64,000 nt of DNA from Maribacter algarum (ex Zhang et al. 2020) (GTDB lineage Bacteria; Bacteroidota; Bacteroidia; Flavobacteriales; Flavobacteriaceae), in assembly GCF_005885635.1 (NCBI RefSeq), contig NZ_VATY01000003.1, forward strand, positions 662,507 to 726,506, read 5' to 3'. The notes beneath the pieces are model-generated. The model was not told the DNA's origin. It did no database searches and saw only the letters and a program-made list of their open reading frames with translations. This document shows positions 25,675 to 34,360 of this stretch, piece by piece; within the stretch, counting starts at the first letter, position 1, and the number at the start of each line of letters is the position of its first letter. The position numbers were made by a program, and so were the translations under genes.

Positions 25675-25702
25675 AAGACTATCCTTTTTTAATAAGGTTA
25701 CA
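25675..25702 (-). promoter_or_regulatory. Possible second ECF-like promoter
   Basis: TGTAAC (25697-25702), a 16-base spacer and AGTCTT (25675-25680, one mismatch to CGTCTT) repeat the geometry of the promoter at 25514-25541, 161 bases further upstream. No ORF of note lies between the two. Confidence 0.4.
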
Positions 25703-25745
25703 CTTATTCAAAGTTTTTTGCGAATTATTTCCTTAATAAAATGAA

Positions 25746-25798
25746 ACACCCCGTCCAGTTAATGGTTCTGATTTAGAGCCATTAACTGGACGGGGTGT
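25746..25798 (-). terminator. Long hairpin terminator after metZ
   Basis: A perfect 20-bp stem (25746-25765 with 25779-25798, starting ACACCCCGTCC) is extended inwards by three more pairs after one mismatch. On the minus strand it is followed by TTTCATTTTATT. It probably ends the metY-metX/thrA-metZ transcript and insulates the small-gene array. A stem this long and perfect is unusual for a simple terminator. Confidence 0.7.
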
Positions 25799-25833
25799 AC
25801 TAAGAAGATGTTATCTATCTCGTTATCCTTTTC

Positions 25834-26997
25834 CTAACTCAAAGCCTGATGAATATCACGAATAATATCATCAACATGCTCAAGGCCAACTGATACGCGA
25901 ACCATTCCATCGGTGATACCTGTTTCTGCTCTTTCTTCTGTGGATAGTTTACTATGTGTTGTCGACGCAGGATGGGTAACTATACTTCTTGAATCACCCA
26001 AGTTGGCTGAAAGTGATAAGAGCTTAATGGAATCAAAGAATTTCTGACCCGCTTCCAATCCGCCTTTGACTTCGAAAGCAACTACGCACCCGCCAGCCTT
26101 CATTTGTTTTTTAGCGATTTCATACTTCGGATGTGATTTTAAAAAAGGATAGCGCACCCAATTTACTTTTTCATGTCCCTCTAAAAATTCAGCTAACTTA
26201 AGTGCATTTTCACAATGACGGTCGACACGAACCGCCAAAGTCTCCAAACTTTTAGAAAGTACCCAAGCATTGAATGGTGATAGCGCTGGACCTGTAATTC
26301 TCGAAAAGCGATATATTTTATCAATTAATTCTGCGGTTCCAACAGTAACTCCAGCAAGAACTCTGCCTTGACCATCCATTAATTTAGTTCCGGAATGAAT
26401 TACCAAATCAGCACCAAATTTAATGGGCTGTTGCAAGTAAGGTGAAGCAAAACAGTTATCAATCACTAAGACTAAATTATGCTTTTTAGCAATTTTGCCT
26501 AAAGCTTCCAAGTCCAAAACATCAACTCCCGGATTGGTTGGTGACTCCGCATAAATAATCTTAGTATGAGTCGTAATCAAACGCTCAACTGATTCTAGTT
26601 CATCAATTTTAAAATAAGTATGTGAGATATTCCATTTGGGAAAGAAGTTGTTGAACAAGGAATGCGTCGACCCAAAAATACTTCTAGCGGATAAAATATG
26701 GTCGCCACTTTCCAATAATGCTGCGAAGGTTGAAAATACCGCTGCCATTCCTGAGGCAAAAGCGAATCCTGCTTCGGCACCTTCCATTTGACATACTTTA
26801 TCAACAAACTCCGATGAATTCGGGTTTGAATATCTCGAATAGATATTTCGCTCCTTTTCCTCTGCGAAGGATGCACGCATGTCCTCTGCGTCTTCAAAGA
26901 CAAAGCTCGAAGTGAGGTACAAGGGTACTGAATGTTCTAAGTTTTGTGAACGCACGAGTTGTGTTCTTATGGCGTTGGTTTCGAATTTGTTGCTCAT
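25834..26997 (-). CDS. metZ: O-succinylhomoserine sulfhydrylase-type PLP enzyme
   Basis: This Cys/Met-metabolism PLP enzyme (387 aa) has YSRYSNPNSSEFVDKV near 50-65, FASGMAAVFS, DNCFASPYLQQP, and the PLP lysine in HSGTKLMDGQGRVLAG near 196-211; the C-terminal SIVTHPASTTHSKL is typical. It would join sulfide (or cysteine) to an activated homoserine, giving homocysteine (or cystathionine). The MetZ label is from overall similarity; cystathionine gamma-synthase is possible. It lies downstream of the fused MetX-ThrA gene and could belong to the metY operon. Confidence 0.85.
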   Translation of the reverse strand: MSNKFETNAIRTQLVRSQNLEHSVPLYLTSSFVFEDAEDMRASFAEEKERNIYSRYSNPNSSEFVDKVCQMEGAEAGFAFASGMAAVFSTFAALLESGDHILSARSIFGSTHSLFNNFFPKWNISHTYFKIDELESVERLITTHTKIIYAESPTNPGVDVLDLEALGKIAKKHNLVLVIDNCFASPYLQQPIKFGADLVIHSGTKLMDGQGRVLAGVTVGTAELIDKIYRFSRITGPALSPFNAWVLSKSLETLAVRVDRHCENALKLAEFLEGHEKVNWVRYPFLKSHPKYEIAKKQMKAGGCVVAFEVKGGLEAGQKFFDSIKLLSLSANLGDSRSIVTHPASTTHSKLSTEERAETGITDGMVRVSVGLEHVDDIIRDIHQALS

Positions 26998-27176
26998 TCT
27001 TTGACTTTCATTCCTGTGAAGACAGGAATCTGTTTATTATTTTTCCAAATGTTTTTTAAGGGGAAATTTTCTTGTTCCTTAGGACAAACCCCGGTTTCAC
27101 CACTCCTGGCAAGAGGGGAAGTCTAGTTTCAAATTTGGTATACTTCGTATTTCTAACTTTGTACCTCCTACCTTTA
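26998..27176. repeat. Intergenic region with short repeat-like hairpins
   Basis: This 179-base gap holds TTCCTGT-GAAG-ACAGGAA (7-bp stem near 27014-27031), an AGAGGGGAAG word and an ACTTCGTATTTCTAACTTTGT stretch related to the repeat at 206-248. No ORF was found. Such words occur at several intergenic sites in this window. Confidence 0.4.
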
Positions 27177-30100
27177 TCACCCTTTTTCTGCTATTCTTAA
27201 GATATCACCAAAGACGCCTCTGGCGGTTACGGCGGCGCCTGCTCCTGCTCCTTGGATTACCAGAGGGTTTTCTTCATACGATTCTGTGTAAATCTCAATT
27301 ATTGAATCTGAACCTTTTACTTGCCCCAAAGCGCTTTCTTTAGGAACGGAAATCAATTGGACATCTAACAATCCTTTCTCTTTTTGGAGGTTACCATGGA
27401 GGTCTCCCACATATCGCAAGACATGACCTTCTTTTTGGTTCTTCTTGATTTCGTTGAACTTATCATCTAGCATCCCCAAATTTTTAAGGAAGTGTTCAGG
27501 TTTTCCTTTTCGCAATTGCTCGGGAATCAAATTTTGGATTTTTATATCGGAAAACTCATTGCTTAAATCAAGTTCTCTTGCTAAAATCAAAAGTTTCCTT
27601 CCCACGTCATTACCTGATAAATCTTCCCTTGGGTCTGGCTCGGTAAAGCCTTGATGCATCGCATCCTTTAGGATTTGCGAAAAGGGTGCATTGACTTCCG
27701 AAAATGTATTGAAAATATAACTTAGGCTTCCTGAGAAAACACCTTTAATTCTTGTGATATTCTCTCCTGAAAGGTGCAATAGCTTAATGGTATCAATTAG
27801 CGGCAAACCTGCACCCACATTGGTTTCATATAAATATTGCTTTTGATTTTTCACCAACTCTTCACGTAGTAACTGGTAGTAATCGAAACCTAGCGTATTT
27901 GCTACTTTGTTTGAGGAAACCAAGTCAAAACCATTTTCCACGAAATCAAAATAGTTTGCTACAAAATCCTCACTGGCAGTATTATCAACCACAATCAGGT
28001 TTTCTAAATGGTGCTCTTTTGCATATTCAAAGATGTCTTCTACTTTATATGCGATTCCTTTTGTATCAATAGCTGATTTCCATGATTTTGGTATACCCTT
28101 TTTATTTATTAAAAGCTTCCGAGAATTAGCTATTGCAAATACATTTAGATCAATTCCTTTTCGTATTGCAATAGTCTCAGAAGATTTTAATATCTGGTCA
28201 ATTAATGTGCCACCAACATTTCCATGTCCAAAAATTGCTAGGTTTACTTTCTTGCTAATTCCGAAGATTTGACCGTGCATTACATTCAAAGCCTTATGCA
28301 AATCGGCCTTTTTCAGAACTAAACTCACATTCTTTCCCGAGATCGTATTATTAAACAATAAAGGAATGATTTGATTTTTGATTAAGGCATTGTATGGTTT
28401 GTGAAACGTACTCAAATCTTGCCCAACAATGGATACCACAGAAACATCATTGACTACAGTAATCATATTAATGTCTTTGGATTTGAAGTCTCTCGAGAAC
28501 TCCTTTTCCAAAGCTCGCTTCGCTTTTTGTGCATTATTCTCATTGACAACCAGACCAATTCCACGTTCCGAAGAACCTTGGGAAATGATGCTAACATTGA
28601 TGTTTCGCTCTTCAAGGGCTTTAAAAATTCGAGCATCGATTCCCACTTTTCCTAGGAGTCCCCTACCCTCAAGATTTACCAAGGCTACATCTTCGATGAT
28701 CGAAAGTGATTTGATACCTTCTTTACTGGACTTCGCACTTATCAAAGTACCTTTACTATCATCATTGAAGGTATTGAGAATACGCAGCGGAATATTTTTT
28801 TCAATTAAGGGAATAATCGTTTTTGCATGAAGAATAGTCGCTCCGAAATTGGCCAACTCATTCGCTTCTTCATAAGATAGGTTTGATAATCGTTTTGCTT
28901 CTGAAACAAAATCGGGGTTGGCCGTGAAAATTCCGTCTACATGAGTGTAATTCTGCAACTCCTCGGCGTCTAGGAAGTTTGCTAAAAGCGCAGCGGAATA
29001 ATTACTTCCATTTCTTCCCAAGGTTGTGGTTTCTCCGTTCAAAGTGGAAGCGATAAAGCCTGTAAATACAGGAACGGCATCAAAGGAAAGCTTGTTGTAC
29101 TTCAATAATACATTTTCCTTAGATGTCCCTTCAATTAGCTTGGCATCACCGAAAGTATCATCTGTTTTTAATACAGTTCTTGAATCGATGAATTTTGCCT
29201 TAACTCCCTTACCAATTAGTAATTTGGTTAGTAATTTTCCTGAGATTAACTCTCCATAGGCCAAAACCTCATCTTTAATTTTAGGACTGTAATCCCCCAA
29301 TAATGAAACACCCTCAAATAGCTTTGCTAAATCTTTAAATTCCTTTGAAAGATTAACGTTTCCGAAAGTATGCTGCTGATATTTTTCGAAGGCTTCAAAA
29401 TCTTTAATGTAATCCTTGCCCTTTGCCGCTTTTTCGAGCATCGCTTCTAACTGATCCGTACCTTTTTCACGGGCCGAAAGTACCACCGCGATATTCTCTC
29501 CCTCTTTTACCTTTGAAGTGATAATCTCTAAAACTCGACCTATTCCCTCGCCGTTGCTCAAAGATTTGCCACCAAACTTCAAGACCTTTACTTTACCTGA
29601 TTTTCCATTTACATTGAAAACCTCATCAAGCAATTTTTGTAATTGTTCAAATTCAATCAAAAAAGCGTCATGTCCATGAAGCGACTGTATCTCGCCGTAG
29701 GTCACATTACTATTGGCCTGAGCAATTTGCTTAAAGGTTTCTTTGTTTTCCTTAGCAGTAAAAAAGAGGTCGGAATCTACGCCAATGATATGAATATTGG
29801 TGTCGCTATTTTCGAGCTTCTTGAAATTGGCATTTCCCTCTCTTGTAACATCAATAGTCTTTAAAAGCTGATTCATGAGTTTATAAGCTGAAAGCTGAAA
29901 ACGCTCTTGCAACTTCTCTCCATGATGCATCAACCAACTTTCTACATTGAAAACCTGAAGCTCTTCATTTGTGCTGCGTTTGAAACGCTCTTTAAAAGAT
30001 TCCGGAGTACGGTAACATAACATTGCATGCATTCTGGCATCATGAACAGGCTGTTTGGAATTCACTAAAAATTGCTCTTGAATCTGGCAATTCGCAATCA

Positions 30101-30563
30101 ACCAATCGGTGGATTTCCAATCGGAAGCAACCGGAATCAAATGCTCTGTCAAGTTAGGATTTAAAGCCGCCATCTCCCATGCGATACCACCTCCTAAAGA
30201 ACCACCAATAATAGCAAACAGCCGTTCTACTTCGATTTGTTTTAGGCCTTTTAGAAAAATATGGGCAATATCGCCAGCTACAAAATCTTTATAATTTTCA
30301 ATAACAAACTTATCATGTCCGTTACCGGGAATATTAAAGGATAGGATAGTATATTTCTTTGTGTCAATACACTTTCCGTCGCCAATTAAAGCAGACCACC
30401 AACCCTCTTTTCCCGTAACGTTGGAGTTGCCTGTGAGGGCGTGATTTACCAAAACAATGGGGGCCGAATGTAGCTCTTTACCAAAAAGCTGGTATGACAA
30501 GTCAATATCTTGTACTACGCCACTTATGGTTTTGTAATTTTTTATTTTTAGGTGGTGAAGCAT
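27177..30563 (-). CDS. thrA: Fused homoserine O-acetyltransferase - aspartokinase - homoserine dehydrogenase
   Basis: This is a three-part protein (1128 aa from ATG 30563; a TTG at 30575 is less likely). Residues 1-320 form an alpha/beta hydrolase of the MetX type with NHALTGNSNV, nucleophile Ser in IGGSLGGG and catalytic His in LHGHDAFL. Residues about 325-760 are an aspartokinase (VLKFGGKSLSNGEG, FTGFIAS, TLGRNGSNYSA) with ACT domains. The remainder is homoserine dehydrogenase (LAIFGHGNVGGTLIDQIL, SSNKVANT, GAGLPLIDTI, GVFSGSLSYIFN). One chain thus makes aspartyl phosphate, homoserine and acyl-homoserine, feeding metY and metZ on either side. Confidence 0.92.
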   Translation of the reverse strand: MLHHLKIKNYKTISGVVQDIDLSYQLFGKELHSAPIVLVNHALTGNSNVTGKEGWWSALIGDGKCIDTKKYTILSFNIPGNGHDKFVIENYKDFVAGDIAHIFLKGLKQIEVERLFAIIGGSLGGGIAWEMAALNPNLTEHLIPVASDWKSTDWLIANCQIQEQFLVNSKQPVHDARMHAMLCYRTPESFKERFKRSTNEELQVFNVESWLMHHGEKLQERFQLSAYKLMNQLLKTIDVTREGNANFKKLENSDTNIHIIGVDSDLFFTAKENKETFKQIAQANSNVTYGEIQSLHGHDAFLIEFEQLQKLLDEVFNVNGKSGKVKVLKFGGKSLSNGEGIGRVLEIITSKVKEGENIAVVLSAREKGTDQLEAMLEKAAKGKDYIKDFEAFEKYQQHTFGNVNLSKEFKDLAKLFEGVSLLGDYSPKIKDEVLAYGELISGKLLTKLLIGKGVKAKFIDSRTVLKTDDTFGDAKLIEGTSKENVLLKYNKLSFDAVPVFTGFIASTLNGETTTLGRNGSNYSAALLANFLDAEELQNYTHVDGIFTANPDFVSEAKRLSNLSYEEANELANFGATILHAKTIIPLIEKNIPLRILNTFNDDSKGTLISAKSSKEGIKSLSIIEDVALVNLEGRGLLGKVGIDARIFKALEERNINVSIISQGSSERGIGLVVNENNAQKAKRALEKEFSRDFKSKDINMITVVNDVSVVSIVGQDLSTFHKPYNALIKNQIIPLLFNNTISGKNVSLVLKKADLHKALNVMHGQIFGISKKVNLAIFGHGNVGGTLIDQILKSSETIAIRKGIDLNVFAIANSRKLLINKKGIPKSWKSAIDTKGIAYKVEDIFEYAKEHHLENLIVVDNTASEDFVANYFDFVENGFDLVSSNKVANTLGFDYYQLLREELVKNQKQYLYETNVGAGLPLIDTIKLLHLSGENITRIKGVFSGSLSYIFNTFSEVNAPFSQILKDAMHQGFTEPDPREDLSGNDVGRKLLILARELDLSNEFSDIKIQNLIPEQLRKGKPEHFLKNLGMLDDKFNEIKKNQKEGHVLRYVGDLHGNLQKEKGLLDVQLISVPKESALGQVKGSDSIIEIYTESYEENPLVIQGAGAGAAVTARGVFGDILRIAEKG

Positions 30564-30586
30564 TTCAATTTTCAAATAAGTGAATA

Positions 30587-30650
30587 CTGTCAGTTCGAGC
30601 GGAGTCGAGAATCTTTATGGAACGCATTTCCATTCCGCTCGATGTGACAG
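30587..30650. repeat. 64-base imperfect inverted repeat between metY and metX-thrA
   Basis: CTGTCAGTTCGAGCGGA (30587-30603) pairs with TCCGCTCGATGTGACAG (30634-30650) with two mismatches in 17. The word CAGTTCGAGCGGAGTCGAGA is a familiar dispersed intergenic repeat type in marine Flavobacteriaceae. It could form a hairpin in the metY-metX/thrA mRNA and change relative expression. Confidence 0.6.
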
Positions 30651-30655
30651 AAATT

Positions 30656-31948
30656 TTAAGCTAAAACTGATTTATCAATTGCCGCAAAAGCTTGTTCTAA
30701 ATCTTCTTTCAAATCAGAAATGTCTTCCAATCCAACTGACAAACGAATCAAATCTTGTGAAACTCCAGCGCTTAGTTGCTGTTCTTCCGTCAGTTGTTGA
30801 TGGGTTGTACTAGAAGGGTGAATGATTAAGGATTTTGTATCTCCTATATTCGCTAATAAAGAAAATACTTTCGTTGCGTCGGTCAATTGCTTGGCAGCTT
30901 CAAAACCACCTTTTACACCGAAAGTTACCAAACCACTTTGACCTTTCGGTAAATATTCTTGAGCAAGCTCATAGTACTTCCCTCCTTTAAGTCCTGGGTA
31001 ATTTACCCAAGCTACTTCTTTTCTATCTTGTAACCATTCTGCCAAGGCCAGTGCGTTCTCACTATGTTGTTTAATTCGGATAGGCAGGGTTTCTAAGCCT
31101 TGGATGATTTGAAATGCATTAAACGGACTCAATGCTCCTCCGAAATCTCGTAAACCTTCCAAAATCAATTTGAAGGTAAAAGCTGCGGCACCTAAAGCTT
31201 CGCTGTATACCAAACCGTGGTAACCAGCAGACGGCTCAGTGAATTCTGGGAATTTACCGTTCGTCCAGTCAAAAGTTCCGGCATCTATAATTGCTCCGCC
31301 TAATGCGGTACCGTTTCCATTAATATATTTAGTCAACGAATGAATCACCAAATTGGCTCCATGCTCAATAGGATTTAGAAGTCCCGGTGTAGCTACCGTA
31401 TTGTCAACAATAAAAGGAACTTTAGCGGCTTGTGCTTCTTTAGAAATTCCTTTTAAGTCTAGCACATCTAATTTTGGATTTCCTAAAGATTCTACGAATA
31501 TGGCTCTTGTATTTTCTTGTACTGCTTTTCCAAAGTTAGTTGGGTCATCTGGGTCTACAAAAGTGGTTGTTATACCTAATCTTGGTAAGGTTACATTTAA
31601 TAAATTGAAAGTCCCACCATACAAACTGCTTGATGCCACAATATGGTCACCTGCTCGTAATAGAGTCATTAATCCTGTCGCGATAGCTGCTGTACCCGAG
31701 GCGAAAACTACGGCGCCAACTCCGCCTTCAATTGCCGCCAAACGTTCTTGTAAAATCTGATTGGTTGGGTTATTTAACCTTGTGTAAATAAAGCCTAATT
31801 CCGCTAACGAAAATAAATTCGCTGCATGGTCCGTGTTATTGAACACATAGGATGTGGACTGAAAAATAGGTACTGCCCTTGTACCACTTGTTTGCGTTGT
31901 GTCGTGCCCAGCATGAAGGGCGTTCGTAGCCAATTTTGGATTACTCAT
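30656..31948 (-). CDS. metY: O-acetylhomoserine sulfhydrylase (aminocarboxypropyltransferase)
   Basis: MetY (430 aa) makes homocysteine from O-acetylhomoserine and sulfide. It has the longer length typical of MetY. YTRLNNPTNQILQERLAAIEGG near 54-75, FASGTAAIATG, DNTVATPGLLNPIEHGA and the PLP lysine in HSLTKYINGNGTALGG near 207-222 are all family motifs. It directly follows a SAM-I riboswitch leader, so it is repressed when SAM is plentiful. Sulfide comes from the sulfate-reduction genes at 15-21 kb. Confidence 0.95.
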   Translation of the reverse strand: MSNPKLATNALHAGHDTTQTSGTRAVPIFQSTSYVFNNTDHAANLFSLAELGFIYTRLNNPTNQILQERLAAIEGGVGAVVFASGTAAIATGLMTLLRAGDHIVASSSLYGGTFNLLNVTLPRLGITTTFVDPDDPTNFGKAVQENTRAIFVESLGNPKLDVLDLKGISKEAQAAKVPFIVDNTVATPGLLNPIEHGANLVIHSLTKYINGNGTALGGAIIDAGTFDWTNGKFPEFTEPSAGYHGLVYSEALGAAAFTFKLILEGLRDFGGALSPFNAFQIIQGLETLPIRIKQHSENALALAEWLQDRKEVAWVNYPGLKGGKYYELAQEYLPKGQSGLVTFGVKGGFEAAKQLTDATKVFSLLANIGDTKSLIIHPSSTTHQQLTEEQQLSAGVSQDLIRLSVGLEDISDLKEDLEQAFAAIDKSVLA

Positions 31949-32071
31949 GATTTTTCGATTTTTAATTGTTATACAAATAATTAAAAGTCAAACCCATCTT
32001 CACGGACATGTAAAGCGGTAAATCAAAAAGTTATAAGAAAGCGAATAGATTGTTTGTACAATCTGTTTTGC

Positions 32072-32081
32072 GTTATCTGCC
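32072..32081 (-). promoter_or_regulatory. Conserved leader box GGCAGATAAC in the metY leader
   Basis: This ten-base box is identical to the one at 5048-5057 in the metH leader and is 26 bases after the same palindrome. It is followed by a 7-bp hairpin, AGATTGT-N4-ACAATCT. Confidence 0.4.
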
Positions 32082-32107
32082 CAAAATGTCGAAATGAATT
32101 CAACATA

Positions 32108-32126
32108 TCCTGAAACGAGTTCAGGA
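32108..32126 (-). repeat. Palindromic hairpin TCCTGAA-N5-TTCAGGA after the second SAM-I aptamer
   Basis: This is the same palindrome as at 5082-5102, placed two bases after the aptamer's closing strand. No U-run follows (ATATGTTG), so if it acts in control it is not a standard intrinsic terminator. Confidence 0.6.
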
Positions 32127-32127
32127 A

Positions 32128-32212
32128 AGGGTAGAATTTAGCACCTTCTCGACTATGGGAGTCAAGGGTTGCTAAGGCTTCAAAGGGTCTAATCCCTCCA
32201 CCTTTCTTGATA
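32128..32212 (-). ncRNA. SAM-I (S-box) riboswitch upstream of metY
   Basis: The minus strand reads ATCAAGAAAGGTGGAGGGA, GACCCTTTGAAGCCTTAGC, AACC, a variable stem, and AAGGTGCTAAATTCTACC. P1 pairs AGGTGGA (32197-32203) with TCTACC near 32130-32135. The core is almost identical to the metH riboswitch; the variable P3/P4 stem differs. It should shut down metY, and possibly the metX-thrA and metZ genes, when SAM is high. The rest of the 360-base gap holds no ORF. Confidence 0.93.
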
Positions 32213-32309
32213 ACTATTCAATACGTGTTTGAACTTTGAGAGAACAAATAAAAGTCAGAATTATTTTAAAACCTAATTATTTAGAATAATTTCACAAAAT
32301 CCTAGTGTT

Positions 32310-34253
32310 TTAGTGGGATAAAATACTGAATTCAATACTAGAATCGGTAAAAACTGTATGGGTCTGCGTCTTAAAATCCTCTTCGTCAGCTTTAAAGATA
32401 TTCTCCACATAGGTCTGTGGATTCAAATCAATTAATGGAAACCAGGTACTTTGCACTTGAATTTGAAGTTTATGTCCCTTTTGTATCGTATGAAAAACAT
32501 CTTGAAGTTTTATGGTTACATCTGTTTTTTGACTTGGAACAAAAGGCTCGGGATTCGTAAAACTATTTCTGAATCGTCCGCGAAGCACTTCACTTCGAAC
32601 CATCAAATGATAGTTGCTCATTTTTAGATGGTCTTGCATTTCTTCGTTGGTTTCCGTTGTAGCTGGGTGTACGTCAATAACTTTCACAATCCAATCAGCA
32701 GCATCTCCTGTAGTGGCCACTTTTAGCTTAGCCAATATATCGCCTGCTAGAGTCAAATCTTCTTCTAAAACATCTGTTTCAAAAACTAACACATCAGAGC
32801 GGCGAGCTGCAAAACGTTGGTCGTCAGTCATATATTTTCTAGGCGTGAAAACTGATTTTACATCCTCGGAATACGGGACTGGCTTTTTGATATTACTAAT
32901 AAATTGAATGCCTTTTGTACTTTTCAATTCAGAAGTCAGTTCTTGATTTTCAGATAAGAACATGTCTTGTTTTACTGTTCCTTCCGGTGGCCAAGAATCG
33001 TACTGTTTCCATTCCTTTCTACCGGAATCAAAAACATAGGCTTCTGGGAGTCCGCTATTTATATCACCACGTCCTTTTAAGAAATGATTGAAGAATTTTG
33101 TCTCGATATTTTCCTGGAAAAATTCTGAGATTCCGTCCCCAAAATAATAATTCCCAACTACGGTACGGCCATCTCTTTTTGACCATCTGCCATGGTCCCA
33201 TGGGCCAAAGACCATCGTATTGTAATTTCCTTCGTTGTAATTTTCAATGTTCTTATAAGTTTCCAAAGGACCATATAAATCCTCTGCATCAAACCATCCA
33301 CCTACTACCATAGTGGCTACATGAGATTTCACATTTTTTAAGTGCTGAATAAGGCCACGACTCTGCCAAAGCTCATCATAGTTTGGGTGCTCTTTGAGCT
33401 CATTCCAAAAGAAATCATCGGTCTCCTCATCTGGCACGATAGAGATTTCATCCTTTAAATCATATTCAAAAAAGGAGTTTAGATTTTTAAGCGGTCCCTT
33501 ATCCAAAAAGAACTGGTATTGGTCTTCAGTCTGCAAATCAGGTAATTTGTACCAAGCTGTATCAATAGGCATATCGCCATTTGGTCTTGGAGTTCCAAAC
33601 AGCGAAGTAGCTCTGAAATAGCTTAATAAATAGGCTCCGTTGTGATGAAAATCGTCAAAAAAGAAATCACCAATACTTGCTTGCGGAGAGGCAGCTTTTA
33701 AGGCAGGGTGGGCGTCTACTGTTGCATAGGTAGAATAGAACCCAGGATAGGATATGCCCCAGATCCCAGCATTTCCATTGTTGTTTTTTACATTGTTTAC
33801 CAACCATTCGATAGTATCGTAGGTATCTGAGCTTTCATCAACATCTTTTTCCGAAGTTTTATTCGATATGTAAGCGCGCATATTTTCATAATGCCCTTCG
33901 CTCAACCAACGCCCACGAACATCTTGATAGACTACGATGTAGCCTTCTTTCATCATGTGAATATTAGGTGCGATTTGCTTCTTAAATTCACCTTCACCAT
34001 AAGGTCTTGAACTGTAGGGAGTCCGTTGCATAATGATTGGGTACTTTTTTGAAGTATCCTTTGGCGAATATATGGTCGTATGCAATTTTACACCATCACG
34101 CATTTCGATAGCTACCTCTTGTTTGGTATAGTTATCCGCAACATAGGTATCTACAACCTCAGTCTTTTCAGTCTTTGTGGTTTTCGTACATGAGGTAACC
34201 ATAAAAGTCAATGAAAGAAAAACTATCGTAAGAGTTCTAAAAAATCTAGGCAT
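32310..34253 (-). CDS. CocE/NonD-family hydrolase, lipoprotein
   Basis: The protein (647 aa) has a lipoprotein signal (LTFMVTSC, Cys at residue 22), then a prolyl peptidase S15/CocE-type alpha/beta hydrolase. KKYPIIMQRTPY precedes the nucleophile in GIWGISYPGFYS near 166, the catalytic His lies in VFGPWDHGRWS, and the C-terminal jelly-roll domain has VRSEVLRGRFRNSF. It probably hydrolyses ester or peptide bonds at the cell surface. No neighbour suggests the substrate. A SAM-I leader lies beyond its stop but belongs to metY. Confidence 0.9.
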   Translation of the reverse strand: MPRFFRTLTIVFLSLTFMVTSCTKTTKTEKTEVVDTYVADNYTKQEVAIEMRDGVKLHTTIYSPKDTSKKYPIIMQRTPYSSRPYGEGEFKKQIAPNIHMMKEGYIVVYQDVRGRWLSEGHYENMRAYISNKTSEKDVDESSDTYDTIEWLVNNVKNNNGNAGIWGISYPGFYSTYATVDAHPALKAASPQASIGDFFFDDFHHNGAYLLSYFRATSLFGTPRPNGDMPIDTAWYKLPDLQTEDQYQFFLDKGPLKNLNSFFEYDLKDEISIVPDEETDDFFWNELKEHPNYDELWQSRGLIQHLKNVKSHVATMVVGGWFDAEDLYGPLETYKNIENYNEGNYNTMVFGPWDHGRWSKRDGRTVVGNYYFGDGISEFFQENIETKFFNHFLKGRGDINSGLPEAYVFDSGRKEWKQYDSWPPEGTVKQDMFLSENQELTSELKSTKGIQFISNIKKPVPYSEDVKSVFTPRKYMTDDQRFAARRSDVLVFETDVLEEDLTLAGDILAKLKVATTGDAADWIVKVIDVHPATTETNEEMQDHLKMSNYHLMVRSEVLRGRFRNSFTNPEPFVPSQKTDVTIKLQDVFHTIQKGHKLQIQVQSTWFPLIDLNPQTYVENIFKADEEDFKTQTHTVFTDSSIEFSILSH

Positions 34254-34302
34254 AATTGAAACTTAGTTAGACTCTAAAGCTACTAAAGATCGGTAAGTCT
34301 CG

Positions 34303-34339
34303 AAAATAAAAAAAAGGGAACCCTATCCGGATTCCCTTT
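34303..34339 (-). terminator. Terminator of metK
   Basis: AAAGGGAA...TTCCCTTT forms an 8-bp stem (34313-34320 with 34332-34339), followed on the minus strand by eight T residues and TATTTTC, 22 bases after the metK stop. Confidence 0.85.
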
Positions 34340-34360
34340 CTAACTGTTTTGAAATTTTCT

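Noticed and set aside
28429-28830. 133-codon and other plus-strand ORFs opposite the MetX-ThrA fusion
   Set aside because: They are antisense to intact catalytic domains and show no family motif or initiation signal.
32108-32126. Intrinsic terminator behind the metY SAM-I aptamer
   Set aside because: The stem is only 7 bp and no T-run follows; it is listed as a repeat or possible expression platform instead.
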